The translations under genes were made by a program, and so were the position numbers. The notes below the pieces were generated by a model, which ran no database searches, was not told the origin of the DNA, and saw only the letters and a program-made list of their open reading frames with translations. From Chloroflexi bacterium HGW-Chloroflexi-6 (GTDB lineage Bacteria > Chloroflexota > Anaerolineae > Anaerolineales > Villigracilaceae): DNA of 64,000 nucleotides. The DNA lies in assembly GCA_002840685.1 (NCBI GenBank), contig PHBU01000013.1, positions 1 through 64,000 of the forward strand. The letters run 5' to 3'. Shown here one piece after another: positions 27,507-37,190 of this stretch (its first letter is position 1; each line of letters opens with the position of its first letter).

Positions 27507-28553
27507 TCAGGAAAGTTCGAGTTGAAAGGCCGGGCGACTCTGGCCAATGTTGATTTTGCGGAAGTTATAGAGCTGTTTTCGCGGGCCAAAAGCGGCCAGT
27601 TTTTCAAGGTCAGATGCGCTCAAAGCGCCAAGCGATTGCAGAATCGCCAGCGAGACGCCCTGAAGAGCGCGACCTGAAGGGTCGCCATCGCTGATTTTAA
27701 TGGCGATCCCGATGCCGGGTGAGTCCGCACCGAGCGCTCCGGGGAGCAGGCCAATGCCCTGGTAGCCCTCCGCGCCTCCTTTAACCACGATCCGCCCTTG
27801 GCCCAACTCCATTAAAAGAGTATCGAAGCGGTCCGGACCGGCGACCATGTTGGGGTAAGTGGTCATGGCACTGGTGATGGTGCGACAGGCTGCAGCCCGC
27901 TCAGCTGAGAAACCTGATGGGTCGCACAGGCGGGCATACCCAAAAGCGCCATTGTAAAGCGCTGAAGCAAAATTGGGCGCGGAGCAGCCATCAATGCCCA
28001 GCTCCACTTTTTCAACGGGTAGATCGCACATCTCGGCAAAAGCCTGCAAAATCGATTCCTGCACCGGGTTGTTCATGTCAAGATATGTCTGGATGGGCGC
28101 TCCGCGTATTTTGGCATGCGCCAGCATGCCGGTGTGTTTGCCTGAGCAGTTATGTCGATAGGGTGTGGGCAATTCGCCGCGCACTTTCATGGCATCAGCG
28201 GTCGCCTCGTGAAAGGGGTAGTGCATTCCGCACATCAGATCATCAACCGTGACACCGATTTTGGCCTGCATGGCTTTGATCGTGGCAACATGCTCATCGG
28301 TGCCGGAGTGTGAAGCGCACATGATCGCAATTTCATGCATCTCGAGGCCAAAGGCCTGATGCCCGCCGCGCTCGATAAAGGGCAAGGCCTGGAAAGGTTT
28401 GGCGGTGGAACGTAAAAAAGTGACCGCCTGCGGGTCACCCAACTGGGCAAGCAGACGGCCATGCGAATCGACAACAGCGGCAGCGCCAAATTGAATTGAC
28501 TCTACGATATTGCCGCGCGTCACTTCAAAAACAGGCTGGTAGGGGCTGCTCAC
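27507..28553 (-). CDS. L-asparaginase II-family protein
   Basis: This 348-residue protein belongs to the AnsA/asparaginase II family found in actinobacteria and rhizobia. Key segments are RSTAKPFQALPFIERGG, ASHSGTDEHV, NCSGKHTGMLAHAK and GIDGCSAPNF. It should hydrolyse asparagine to aspartate and ammonia. A GTG start at VSSPYQPVF was preferred because AGAGGAA lies 7 bp upstream and the start then falls just past the stop of the preceding gene; an ATG 21 bp upstream lacks a ribosome-binding site. It sits between an MBL-fold gene and nth. Confidence 0.85.
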   Translation of the reverse strand: MSSPYQPVFEVTRGNIVESIQFGAAAVVDSHGRLLAQLGDPQAVTFLRSTAKPFQALPFIERGGHQAFGLEMHEIAIMCASHSGTDEHVATIKAMQAKIGVTVDDLMCGMHYPFHEATADAMKVRGELPTPYRHNCSGKHTGMLAHAKIRGAPIQTYLDMNNPVQESILQAFAEMCDLPVEKVELGIDGCSAPNFASALYNGAFGYARLCDPSGFSAERAAACRTITSAMTTYPNMVAGPDRFDTLLMELGQGRIVVKGGAEGYQGIGLLPGALGADSPGIGIAIKISDGDPSGRALQGVSLAILQSLGALSASDLEKLAAFGPRKQLYNFRKINIGQSRPAFQLELS

Positions 28554-28557
28554 AAAA

Positions 28558-29424
28558 TTATTCCTCTTCAGCATCAAGATTGCTGCTGGCAGGGTGATAA
28601 CGGCGCAGGTAATACTGCCTGAGACCATGGCGCAAACGCTGGGTATATTGCTTCAGGCGATCGGCAGGGGTTTTGAGTGATGTCACCAGACCCGGAATAA
28701 TGGCTTCAAGCTCATCCATCCCTTCCGGTGTTTTACCGATCGATTCCACCTTCTGGTGAATTTCTTGGATCAACACCAGTTGAGCTTCAACATCCTTCAA
28801 TCCGATCAACCCGCCCCGGCTGCTGACGATCAGCGAGTTGCGATACTCAGAATTCAGGAACAACTCCAGTGAAGCGATCCATTCGACGAGGTTGGCATTG
28901 GCAAGGAAAGGAGGCTGGCCCTTAACCGCCATATCACCGATAAAGACAACCTTCGACTCGGGGATGACCACCCATACCGCACCAGATGCCGGGCCAGAAT
29001 GATGCTCCAGAACAACAGGCATATTACTCCACTGAATGACCATGCGCTCAGTGAAAGTGATTTCAGGCGGAGCCCAGCGGATGGTTCCCAACCCGACCAC
29101 GGCTTCCCAGTCTGCGCCAGTTTCTTCGGGCTGAGACTTGAAGGTATTGGGGCGGTTGCGGAAGGCCTGGGCGGTTTTTTCGTGGGCAATTACGGTGCAG
29201 TCCATGGCCCGCACGCCCAGGGTGCGGTCGGGATGCGAATCCAGATTGACCAAAAACCGTTCCACACCGCTGTTCAGGCTGAGCAAAGCCGCCCGCCACG
29301 AACGGCCATCTTCGGGGGAAGGTGGCGCATCGATTTGAATCAGGCCGTGGCCAAGGCTAATGGCTCCGAGCACCACGCCTGAAAATTGTTCTTCAATATA
29401 AACCTGGTCTGCGATAAGTTGCAT
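28558..29424 (-). CDS. MBL-fold-like protein with altered metal motif
   Basis: This 288-residue protein has the layout of a metallo-beta-lactamase fold: a beta-rich N-terminus (GHGLIQIDAPP), LVNLDSHPDRTLG where HxHxDH is expected, LEHHSGPASGAVWVVIP and VVFIGD. The normal zinc motif is degraded to DSHPDR, so catalysis may be lost or changed. The C-terminal third is helical with a long basic stretch. It lies between the histidine kinase and asparaginase genes in one orientation. The function is unknown. Confidence 0.65.
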   Translation of the reverse strand: MQLIADQVYIEEQFSGVVLGAISLGHGLIQIDAPPSPEDGRSWRAALLSLNSGVERFLVNLDSHPDRTLGVRAMDCTVIAHEKTAQAFRNRPNTFKSQPEETGADWEAVVGLGTIRWAPPEITFTERMVIQWSNMPVVLEHHSGPASGAVWVVIPESKVVFIGDMAVKGQPPFLANANLVEWIASLELFLNSEYRNSLIVSSRGGLIGLKDVEAQLVLIQEIHQKVESIGKTPEGMDELEAIIPGLVTSLKTPADRLKQYTQRLRHGLRQYYLRRYHPASSNLDAEEE

Positions 29425-29450
29425 GCGATGAAACTCCTTCTAAATAAAAG

Positions 29451-31511
29451 TTACTCTTTGTTGACAGGCAGAGTAAAGATAAATCTTGAACCTTGTTTCG
29501 GGGCCGGTTCGATCCAAATTTTGCCGCCATGCCCCTGCACAGCAAGTTTGCAAAAAGCCAGACCCACCCCCAGGCCGCTGGGGCCACCCTGTTTTTTGAG
29601 TCGGGTAAACTTGTCAAAAATACGCTCACGGTCTGATTCGGGAATGCCCGGGCCGTTATCCTGCACAGAAATTTGCACGCCCTGCGGGCTGGCCTGGGCA
29701 ATGATTTGAATTTCGCTGCTTTCGGGCGAGTATTTGATGGCGTTTTCTGCAAGATTGATCAAAACGCGCCGGATCATATCCACATCCACAAAGACGGCGG
29801 GCAAATTGTCGGGAGCATCGATCACACAGCGCTGGTTGCGCCCCTCGGCAGCAGGCCTGACAGCTTCCACAGCCTCGGCGATCAATTCAGCGGGTTTGAT
29901 GGCTTGCTTTTCACCGATCGGTTGGTTCTGTTCAAGACGATTCAAATCCAGCAGGGAGGCGATCAAGCGCTGAATGCGATCGATCGAATGCCGGGCAATT
30001 CGTAAAACCTGGTCGCCGCTTTTACGTTCGTCAGCCGGGATCATGGTATCGAGCATTTCAACGCTTGATACGATATTCGCCAACGGAGAGCGCAAGTCAT
30101 GGTAGATCATCGCCGCAAGGTCTTCCCGCAGGGTATCCAGATCCTTACGGACAGTGATGTCACGGAAAATCCACTGAATTGACTCAACCTCATCAAACAG
30201 CACCTTGCGGGCATAAACTTCCACCGGGAATTGTTCTCCCAGTTTGTTGTAAAGGGTTGACTCGTAAACCACAGCCGATGAACCAATAAGCTCGAAACGC
30301 CTGCCCACTTTTTCAAAACTGACATCGTGCATTTGTTCAATCAAGAACTGATTAAGCTCATTCGTGCTGTAACCCGAGAGAACCGCAGCCTGGGCATTAG
30401 CTTCCTGAATGTAGCCATGCAGATCGCTGATCACGATCGGGTCGATGCTATCTTCGAAAAGATCCAAATAACGGCGGCGGACAGAATCAAGCCGCTCGTA
30501 AAGCTGGGAATTTTGAAGGATCGTCCCGCCAAGACTGCCCAGACCCGTCAGAACCAGCAAGGCATCGCCATCAAAGGTTTTACTGATCGGGTTGAAGACT
30601 TCCAAGACACCGATCACCTTCCCCTGGGCATGGATGGGTGCGCAGGCCATAACCCGCGCCCGGCCACCGAGCAGTTCAGCGTCAGCCAGCGGTGTATCAG
30701 CACCAATCACAGGGATAACCAGCCCGCGTCCATCGCGAGCCACTTTACCGGCAATCCCGCCCTTGGCCTGAATGGTCTTGCCTTTAATATAGTCCGCGCC
30801 ATCGCCAAGCGCCGCGCGAAAAACAACATCCCCCGAAGGCTCTGAGATCAATCCAAGCGCCACCGTTTCAACCTGTAAAGCCTGGCGAGTCTGCACCAGA
30901 ATGCGTTCAAACGTTTCTTCGATGCGCAGGGAGGCATTCATGTTGACCGCTCCCTCCGCCAGGGCAGTCATGACCCTGGCCTGACGCTGGCTTTCAGAGA
31001 AAAGGCGTCCATTCATGATGCTGATGCCAGCCTGATCGGCAATCGCCTGCATCAGCGCCATATTTTCAGGGATATAAGTGCCAGGCACCGGGTGAACCAG
31101 GGTCAGCACGCCCACCAGTTTTTCACGCGCCAGCAAAGGCACGCAAATCGCCGATTTTGCGCCAGAGCGCTCCAGAGCGTCATCTTCGCGGCGCAGCCAG
31201 CGCTCATCCTTGCTGGTATCCGGCACCAGGGCCGCCTCACGATTGCGGACCACCCAGCCAGCCAGGCCACGCTCAACAGTTTCCCTGAGTTGAACGGTCG
31301 TATTTTCGCGTACCTGGTTGCCGTACACAATCGCCGAATCAACCGCGCGGCCATTGTCATCCATCACCACAACACTGCCTCGCTCGCCGCCAACATTATT
31401 AATGGCAGAAAACAAAACACGCTGGAGCACAGTTTTTAAATCCAGCGCGGTGGCGAACTCCCGGCTGACTTTATACAATAATTCAAGAGTGGAGCGTTCA
31501 TCTATCGACAT
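29451..31511 (-). CDS. cytosolic hybrid-sensor histidine kinase (GAF-GAF-PAS-HisKA-HATPase)
   Basis: This 686-residue protein has no membrane helices. Two GAF domains (about residues 8-165 and 170-330) are followed by a PAS domain (about 345-465), the dimerisation/phosphoacceptor domain with H-box IYHDLRSPLANIV (about 475-540), and a HATPase with N box NLAENAIKYSPE, G1 box VQDNGPGIP and G2 GLGVGLAFCKL. It should autophosphorylate in response to a soluble ligand or redox cue. No response regulator lies nearby, so it is an orphan kinase. The start at MSIDERSTLEL follows a GAGG site. Confidence 0.92.
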   Translation of the reverse strand: MSIDERSTLELLYKVSREFATALDLKTVLQRVLFSAINNVGGERGSVVVMDDNGRAVDSAIVYGNQVRENTTVQLRETVERGLAGWVVRNREAALVPDTSKDERWLRREDDALERSGAKSAICVPLLAREKLVGVLTLVHPVPGTYIPENMALMQAIADQAGISIMNGRLFSESQRQARVMTALAEGAVNMNASLRIEETFERILVQTRQALQVETVALGLISEPSGDVVFRAALGDGADYIKGKTIQAKGGIAGKVARDGRGLVIPVIGADTPLADAELLGGRARVMACAPIHAQGKVIGVLEVFNPISKTFDGDALLVLTGLGSLGGTILQNSQLYERLDSVRRRYLDLFEDSIDPIVISDLHGYIQEANAQAAVLSGYSTNELNQFLIEQMHDVSFEKVGRRFELIGSSAVVYESTLYNKLGEQFPVEVYARKVLFDEVESIQWIFRDITVRKDLDTLREDLAAMIYHDLRSPLANIVSSVEMLDTMIPADERKSGDQVLRIARHSIDRIQRLIASLLDLNRLEQNQPIGEKQAIKPAELIAEAVEAVRPAAEGRNQRCVIDAPDNLPAVFVDVDMIRRVLINLAENAIKYSPESSEIQIIAQASPQGVQISVQDNGPGIPESDRERIFDKFTRLKKQGGPSGLGVGLAFCKLAVQGHGGKIWIEPAPKQGSRFIFTLPVNKE

Positions 31512-31636
31512 ACAACCTCGGTCATCAGGCTTGGCTATTTTGGAGTATAGCACAATTGGCTTTTTTCCTCACCTTCCAGGCCCAGGGTAGGATAAAATAT
31601 TTCAATGCGATTTGTATCAAAAAACCGGGAGATCTT

Positions 31637-32317
31637 ATGCCGCTAAACCGTGAACGTATTCGTGGCTTGTGCTTTGATGTGGATGGAACCCTCAGCGATA
31701 CCGACGATTTGTACGTAAAAAAATTTGAACCGTTTTTTCGGCCTTTTCGCCCCATCCTTTCCAAACGCGACTCACAGTATGCTGCCCGCCGTTTCGTGAT
31801 GTGGGCCGAAGCCCCCGGCAACGCCCTGATCGGCGTTCCCGATCGCCTTGGCCTGGATGATGAGCTGATGGCAATTGCCGAATGGCTTAACAAGCGGCGT
31901 ATGCGGCCCCGAAAAGATTATCTTCTAATTGAAGGCGTTCGTGAAATGCTCGAAGCCTTGCGCCCGCACTACCCAATGACGGTCGTCAGCGCCCGCGATG
32001 ATCACTCCACCCGCGCCTTCCTCGACCAGTTTGGCCTGACGCCCTTTTTTAAGGAAATCGTTACCGCTGTCACCGCCAGGCACGCCAAGCCTTACCCGGA
32101 CCCGATCTACTACGCCGCTGAAAAAATGGGGATTAAACCCGAAGAATGCCTTATGATCGGCGATACCCCGGTCGATATTCGCGCCGGGAGATCTGCAAAG
32201 GCCCAAACGGTCGGCGTGCTCTGCGGATTCGGTGAAGAGGATGAGTTAAAAAAACTCGGCGCAGACATCGTCCTGCCGACCACCGCCGATCTGACGAATA
32301 TCCTACTGCCAAAATGA
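31637..32317 (+). CDS. HAD-superfamily phosphatase
   Basis: This 226-residue protein has HAD motif I FDVDGTLSDTDD, motif II as TVVSARDDHS, and motif IV MIGDTPVDIRAG. A helical cap domain lies between motifs I and II, giving the phosphoglycolate phosphatase-like subclass. The substrate is not evident. Its stop overlaps the lipB start by 4 bp. Confidence 0.88.
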   Translation: MPLNRERIRGLCFDVDGTLSDTDDLYVKKFEPFFRPFRPILSKRDSQYAARRFVMWAEAPGNALIGVPDRLGLDDELMAIAEWLNKRRMRPRKDYLLIEGVREMLEALRPHYPMTVVSARDDHSTRAFLDQFGLTPFFKEIVTAVTARHAKPYPDPIYYAAEKMGIKPEECLMIGDTPVDIRAGRSAKAQTVGVLCGFGEEDELKKLGADIVLPTTADLTNILLPK

Positions 32318-33003
32318 ACAGGCTCGAGATCCGCGATCTGGAGCTGATGGATTACCAGGCTGCCTGGGATCTGCAAAACGCGCTGGCGACAGAGATTGCG
32401 CGCGGACAAAGCCCCGCTACCCTGCTGCTGGTCGAACACCATCACACCTTCACCTTTGGGCGGCGCGGACAGTCCGCCAACCTGCTCTGGGACGAAGCCG
32501 AACTGACCCGGCGCGGCGCAGCTGTCCACTGGGTGGATCGCGGCGGCGATGTAACCTATCACGGCCCGGGCCAACTGGTTGGATACCCGATCTTAAAACT
32601 GACGGATAACGATCACGTTGGTTATGTGCGCCGCCTGGAGCAGGCCTTGATCCTGGCTCTGGCGCGCCTGGGATTGCCCGCCGGGCAAGTCAGCGGGTTG
32701 AGCGGGGTCTGGATCCAGGCCGAAATTGCCAGCCGCTGCGCGCGCTGCCTGCCGCAGCAGCGCGGCAAACCGGCCAAGATCGCCGCGATTGGCGTCAAAG
32801 TCGATGCAAACAATATCACCCGTCACGGGTTTGCGCTGAACGTGGCCCCGCAAATGGACTATTTCGAGGGGATCATCCCATGCGGCATCGCAGACCATCC
32901 AACCGTCAGCATGGCCGAACTGCTGGGCGAAGCGCCCGAAATGGTTGTGGTCAAGAGAGAAATTGCCCGCGCTTTTTCAGAAACATTTGACTTTTTATCT
33001 TAA
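32314..33003 (+). CDS. lipB: lipoyl(octanoyl) transferase
   Basis: This 229-residue enzyme transfers octanoyl groups from acyl carrier protein to lipoyl domains. The family motifs RGGDVTYHGPGQLVGYPIL, KIAAIGVKV (catalytic Lys) and IPCGIADHPTVSM (catalytic Cys) are intact. It is translationally coupled to the preceding HAD phosphatase gene. No lipA was found in the window. Confidence 0.95.
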   Translation: MNRLEIRDLELMDYQAAWDLQNALATEIARGQSPATLLLVEHHHTFTFGRRGQSANLLWDEAELTRRGAAVHWVDRGGDVTYHGPGQLVGYPILKLTDNDHVGYVRRLEQALILALARLGLPAGQVSGLSGVWIQAEIASRCARCLPQQRGKPAKIAAIGVKVDANNITRHGFALNVAPQMDYFEGIIPCGIADHPTVSMAELLGEAPEMVVVKREIARAFSETFDFLS

Positions 33004-33045
33004 AATCATTACACTACAAGCAGTTCTTATTCTTTTGGAGGAGAA

Positions 33046-33690
33046 ATGGCTCAGTTTCAACTTGTTATGCACTCAGGGCCTACGCCGGGCAAAACTTTCC
33101 CACTGGAAGGCGATGTTTTGACCATTGGGCGCGAAGCCAGCAATGCGGTTGCCATTAATGATGCCGAAGTTTCACGAAAGCATACCCAATTGGTTTTCCA
33201 GGGCGGAAAATACATCATCACCGACCTGGGCTCCACCAACGGCACCTTTGTCAACGGGCAACGCCTGACCGGCCAGCATGTTTTGCAGCCGGGCGAAATC
33301 ATCTCTCTCGGCGAACAGATCAGCCTGCTTTACGAGGTTGTCGCCCAGGTTGACCCAAATGCAACCATGATCTCGTCTGCAGCGCGCATGCCGGCTGCCG
33401 CCGCGCCGGCCCAGGCTCCCCAGCCAAAACCGCAGCCTCAATATCAACCCCAGCCACAGGTTCAGCCCCAACAGTACGCCGGTCACATCCCGGCCAGCCC
33501 GGAGCCTGAAGCGGCCTACATCCCGCCTCCGCCTGCCAAAAAGGGCGGCATGTCTCTGCCGCTGATCATTGTCATCATCGTCTTGTTCTGCCTGATCTGT
33601 TCCTGCACAGGCTTCTTCTGGTGGATCGACAGCACCGCGGCCTGGTGTGATTGGTTCCCATTCCTGTTCGGCGGCGCCTGCGGCGCATAG
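33046..33690 (+). CDS. FHA-domain protein with a C-terminal membrane segment
   Basis: This 214-residue protein starts with an FHA domain (about residues 5-95; IGREASNAVAI, VSRKHTQLVF, DLGSTNGTFVNG), which binds phosphothreonine peptides. A Pro/Gln-rich linker of about 60 residues follows, then one hydrophobic helix (LPLIIVIIVLFCLICSC) and a short Trp/Cys-rich tail. It is probably anchored in the membrane with the FHA domain facing the cytoplasm. No Ser/Thr kinase gene is nearby. GGAGGAG precedes the ATG. Confidence 0.88.
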   Translation: MAQFQLVMHSGPTPGKTFPLEGDVLTIGREASNAVAINDAEVSRKHTQLVFQGGKYIITDLGSTNGTFVNGQRLTGQHVLQPGEIISLGEQISLLYEVVAQVDPNATMISSAARMPAAAAPAQAPQPKPQPQYQPQPQVQPQQYAGHIPASPEPEAAYIPPPPAKKGGMSLPLIIVIIVLFCLICSCTGFFWWIDSTAAWCDWFPFLFGGACGA

Positions 33691-33706
33691 CTTCATAAAA
33701 ATGTTC

Positions 33707-33741
33707 AAAACCGGAAATGAAGATATCATTTCCGGTTTTTG
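33707..33741 (+). terminator. intrinsic terminator after the FHA gene
   Basis: AAAACCGGAAATGA pairs with TCATTTCCGGTTTT, followed by T residues. Confidence 0.9.
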
Positions 33742-33810
33742 TTTTAATCGGCCCGCGCTTGCACCGTCAACTCCTATATAATTGATTCATCATTCACCCG
33801 GAGGAAAACC

Positions 33811-35067
33811 ATGTCCCTTGATCTTTCAGCCATCCGCAGCCAGTTCCCGGCCCTTGACCGGCCAGCCATCTTCTTCGACAACCCCGGCGGGACCCAAATT
33901 GCCCGCAGTTCGCTCGACCGCATCACCAACTACCTGCTGAACTGCAACGCCAACCACGAAGGCGCATTTGCCACCAGTATCGCCTCCGATGCCATTCTGG
34001 AAGAAGCCCACCAGGCCATGGCAGATTTCTACAACGCCGCCAGCGCCGAAGAAATCATCTTCGGCAACAACATGACCACCCTGACCCTGCACCTCAGCCG
34101 CTCGCTCTCGCGGGACTGGAATGCGGGCGATGAAATCATCGTCACCCGCCTCGACCACGATGCCAACGTCACCCCCTGGGTGCTGGCCGCGCAGGACAAG
34201 GGCGTCAACGTCAACTGGGTCGATTTCGATGTGGAAGATGGCACGCTCAACCTCGACAGCCTGCAAAAAGCCCTCGAGCGCAAACCGCGCCTGCTGGCGG
34301 TTGGCTACGCATCCAACTCGCTCGGAACGGTCAACCCGCTCAAGAAAATCATCGAAATGGCGCACGCCGCCGGGGCGCTGGTCTACGTCGACGCCGTTCA
34401 ATACGCCGCGCATGGCCCGATCGATGTGCAAAAACTGGATTGCGACTTCCTGGTCTCGTCCAGCTACAAATTCTTCGGCCCGCACGCCGGGATTTTGTTC
34501 GGCAAACGCGAGCACCTCGAGCCGCTCTTTGCCTACAAAGTCCGCCCGGCGACCAACGCCCTGCCCGGCCGCTTCGAGACCGGCACCCAAAACCACGAGG
34601 GTCTGGCGGGTGTGCTCGGCGCGATCGAATACTTCGAGTGGATCGGGCGCAGGTTTGGCTCAGAATATGAAGAAGGACTGGCCGAAGAAGGCTATACGGG
34701 CCGGGTCTTTGAACTCAAAAAAGCCCTGACCGCCGTGCACGCCTACGAGCTGGACTTAAGCCGGAGCCTGCTCTCGGCCCTGCAATCGATACCGGGGCTG
34801 AGACTCTACGGCCAGAGCGACCCGCTCCAGCTCGAAAAGCGCGTTGCCACCTTCTCCTTCCGCCTGCGCGACCTGCATCCGCGCCTGGTGGCAGAAAAGC
34901 TGGCCCAGGCAGGCATCTACGTCTGGGACGGCAATTACTATGCACTCAACATCAGCGAACGGCTTGGCGTGGAAGAGTCGGGCGGCATGGTGCGGGTCGG
35001 CGCGGTTCATTACAACACGCTCGAAGAAGTCGAACGCCTGCGCGAAGCCCTGCTCTCGATAAAATAA
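33811..35067 (+). CDS. cysteine desulfurase-like protein (class V aminotransferase fold)
   Basis: This 418-residue PLP-dependent protein has the fold and motifs of the SufS/CsdA-like group: FFDNPGGTQIA, FGNNMTTLTLHLSRSL, VDAVQYAAHGPIDV, and the PLP lysine in SSSYKFFGPHAGIL. The Cys-containing loop used by true desulfurases is not obvious, so it may be a lyase or another sulfur/selenium-related activity rather than an Fe-S assembly enzyme. It is followed closely by an HD-hydrolase gene. Confidence 0.85.
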   Translation: MSLDLSAIRSQFPALDRPAIFFDNPGGTQIARSSLDRITNYLLNCNANHEGAFATSIASDAILEEAHQAMADFYNAASAEEIIFGNNMTTLTLHLSRSLSRDWNAGDEIIVTRLDHDANVTPWVLAAQDKGVNVNWVDFDVEDGTLNLDSLQKALERKPRLLAVGYASNSLGTVNPLKKIIEMAHAAGALVYVDAVQYAAHGPIDVQKLDCDFLVSSSYKFFGPHAGILFGKREHLEPLFAYKVRPATNALPGRFETGTQNHEGLAGVLGAIEYFEWIGRRFGSEYEEGLAEEGYTGRVFELKKALTAVHAYELDLSRSLLSALQSIPGLRLYGQSDPLQLEKRVATFSFRLRDLHPRLVAEKLAQAGIYVWDGNYYALNISERLGVEESGGMVRVGAVHYNTLEEVERLREALLSIK

Positions 35068-35077
35068 GGCCACCCAA

Positions 35078-35731
35078 ATGAATCGACAAGAAATCATCGC
35101 GCAAACCGAAGCATATGTTAAAGAAACCCTGGCCGTCGGCGGCGCAGGGCACGACTGGTGGCACATCTACCGCGTCTGGAAGAACGCCCTGCACATCGCC
35201 CAAACTGAAACGGTGGATTTGTTCATCGTCGAGCTGGCGGCCTTGCTGCACGACATCGCCGACCACAAATTCCACGGCGGCGACGAGACGATCGGCCCCA
35301 AAACCGCCCGCGCCTGGCTCGAAAAACTGGAAGTCGAAGAATCAGCCATCGCCCATGTGACCGAGATCATCGCCAGCCTGTCGTTCAAGGGCGCCAAAGT
35401 ATCCACCCCGATGCGCACCCGCGAGGGGATGGTGGTGCAGGATGCCGACCGGCTGGATGCAATCGGCGCGATCGGCATTGCGCGCGCCTTTGCCTATGGC
35501 GGCTCAAAAGGCCGCCTTCTGCACGACCCAAATGTGCCGGTGGAAATGCACGATTCGTTTGAAACTTACAAAAACAGTCCGGCCCCGACCATCAATCATT
35601 TTTACGAGAAACTGCTCCTGCTCAAAGACCTGATGAACACCGAAACCGCCCGCAAAATTGCCCAAGAACGCCATGCTTATATGGAAGGCTTCCTGACCCA
35701 GTTCTACGCCGAGTGGGAAGGGGATGCGTAA
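35078..35731 (+). CDS. HD-domain phosphohydrolase
   Basis: This 217-residue protein contains the metal-binding pattern of the YedJ-type HD family: GHDWWHIYRVW, ALLHDIADHK, and later DADRLDAIGAIGIARAF. Such proteins hydrolyse nucleotides or phosphoesters, but the substrate of this subfamily is not assigned here. It starts 10 bp after the cysteine-desulfurase-like gene and is probably in the same operon. Confidence 0.88.
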   Translation: MNRQEIIAQTEAYVKETLAVGGAGHDWWHIYRVWKNALHIAQTETVDLFIVELAALLHDIADHKFHGGDETIGPKTARAWLEKLEVEESAIAHVTEIIASLSFKGAKVSTPMRTREGMVVQDADRLDAIGAIGIARAFAYGGSKGRLLHDPNVPVEMHDSFETYKNSPAPTINHFYEKLLLLKDLMNTETARKIAQERHAYMEGFLTQFYAEWEGDA

Positions 35732-35737
35732 GAATAT

Positions 35738-37027
35738 ATGAATAAAAAATCAACCTACTGGCTCATCTCTTTGCTTCTAATCCAGTTTTTGGCAGGCTGC
35801 GCTTCGCCAACCCCAACCGGCACTTTGACGCAGACACCGGAGTCACTTGCAAGCCAATCGCCGGGAAATTTCACAGTTACAACCCATTGCCGGGAAATAA
35901 TTGGCGGGCTGGACACCTTACCAGATTTAATCGGGACGCTTGTTTTTAGTAGCTACAATGCACTAAATAATAATGGCAACATGCTACGCATCGAACCGGG
36001 CGACAATTCTAGCGTGTCGTTTTGGAATCCACAGGCAAACACAATAACATCATTTGAATTGCCCGAGGAATTTTATTATTATATTTATGCAGAATCGCCA
36101 GACAAAGAGAAACTGGCGCTGACAGAAGGTAAAACGATAGAGTATTCAACGGATGTAGCCATTCTGAATCATGAAGGTAAAGAAGTTAAACGCATCGCCT
36201 TCCCCGAAGATTGGACATTTTTTAACTGGTGGGGAAATGAAAAACTGCTTTTCAGGCAATTCAGGAACCAAAAAAATGTTTCAAAGGATAAATTGGGGTT
36301 GGTTTCTATCAATCTTTCGGATGAGAAACGGAAGGTTTTGCCTTCAGACTTTCCGAATTTATATACAGATGAAGAATTCGTTGACTGGGGTGCGCTCACA
36401 GTTTTTAACCCTGCCGCCCCCCTGGTTCTTTATCCGAACCTTGAAAATGCAAGTAAGCCCACACTCTCAATTCTATGGGATTTGGAGAAAAATCAGGAGA
36501 TGGTGCGAATCGCTGGCGGTGATTGGCCAGCCTGGTCACCGGACAATAGTCGGTTGTTGTTGGTGGTAGAGTATGACAAAAAAACTTCTGAATGGCACGA
36601 TGAAATTACGCTCATTGACCAGGTCGGTGAACTATCCCGTTATACCTTTTTCACCGAATATTTTAAAAATGCCAGAATCAGTTCACCTGTTTGGTCTCCC
36701 AATAACCGCTATGTTGCTTTTTTGCTTGCCACATCGCTTCAAGATGAGAAGGCCAAACTCGTAGTTCTGGATACCGAGACATTGACGGCGGATTTGTTTT
36801 GCCAGGGCATCATTCCATTCCCTTTCAGACTTGATGATAAGATGGGTTACCTTCATTATGCAAGTTACCCAATCAATTCTGTGCGACCAATTTGGTCACC
36901 AGACAGTAAATATGTGCTAATTGAAAATTATGAGATAGGTATCAGTAGTGCTTTTCTATTTGATTTGGAAAACAATACCATCACCCAAATAACGATCGAG
37001 GGAAAACCTGTTGCCTGGTTAAAGTAG
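35738..37027 (+). CDS. beta-propeller lipoprotein (TolB/WD40-like repeats)
   Basis: This 429-residue protein has a lipoprotein signal (LAGC, Cys near 21), a Thr/Pro-rich linker, then repeated blades with motifs such as PAWSPDNSRLLLV, PVWSPNNRYVAFL and PIWSPDSKYVLIE. It is AT-richer than its neighbours. It is similar in layout to two lipoproteins near 60-63 kb, including a conserved CREII/CAKII motif after the linker. Such propellers may bind envelope partners; the role is unknown. Confidence 0.85.
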   Translation: MNKKSTYWLISLLLIQFLAGCASPTPTGTLTQTPESLASQSPGNFTVTTHCREIIGGLDTLPDLIGTLVFSSYNALNNNGNMLRIEPGDNSSVSFWNPQANTITSFELPEEFYYYIYAESPDKEKLALTEGKTIEYSTDVAILNHEGKEVKRIAFPEDWTFFNWWGNEKLLFRQFRNQKNVSKDKLGLVSINLSDEKRKVLPSDFPNLYTDEEFVDWGALTVFNPAAPLVLYPNLENASKPTLSILWDLEKNQEMVRIAGGDWPAWSPDNSRLLLVVEYDKKTSEWHDEITLIDQVGELSRYTFFTEYFKNARISSPVWSPNNRYVAFLLATSLQDEKAKLVVLDTETLTADLFCQGIIPFPFRLDDKMGYLHYASYPINSVRPIWSPDSKYVLIENYEIGISSAFLFDLENNTITQITIEGKPVAWLK

Positions 37028-37143
37028 CTGGCAAAGAGAGAAAATCGTTTTTTAGCGATTCTGAGCCATACTCCCTTCCGCACGACTGCAAACATCCCGT
37101 ACCAAGCGAAATGCGGCCACAATTTTTTAGAATGCCATCTTCC

Positions 37144-37171
37144 TTGACACTCTCTATCCCTGGCGTATAAT
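37144..37171 (+). promoter_or_regulatory. sigma-70-type promoter of serS
   Basis: TTGACA and TATAAT are both perfect and are separated by 16 bp. Transcription should start near 37178, just before the T-box leader. Confidence 0.9.
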
Positions 37172-37190
37172 TCCCATCAAGCAAAAACAA

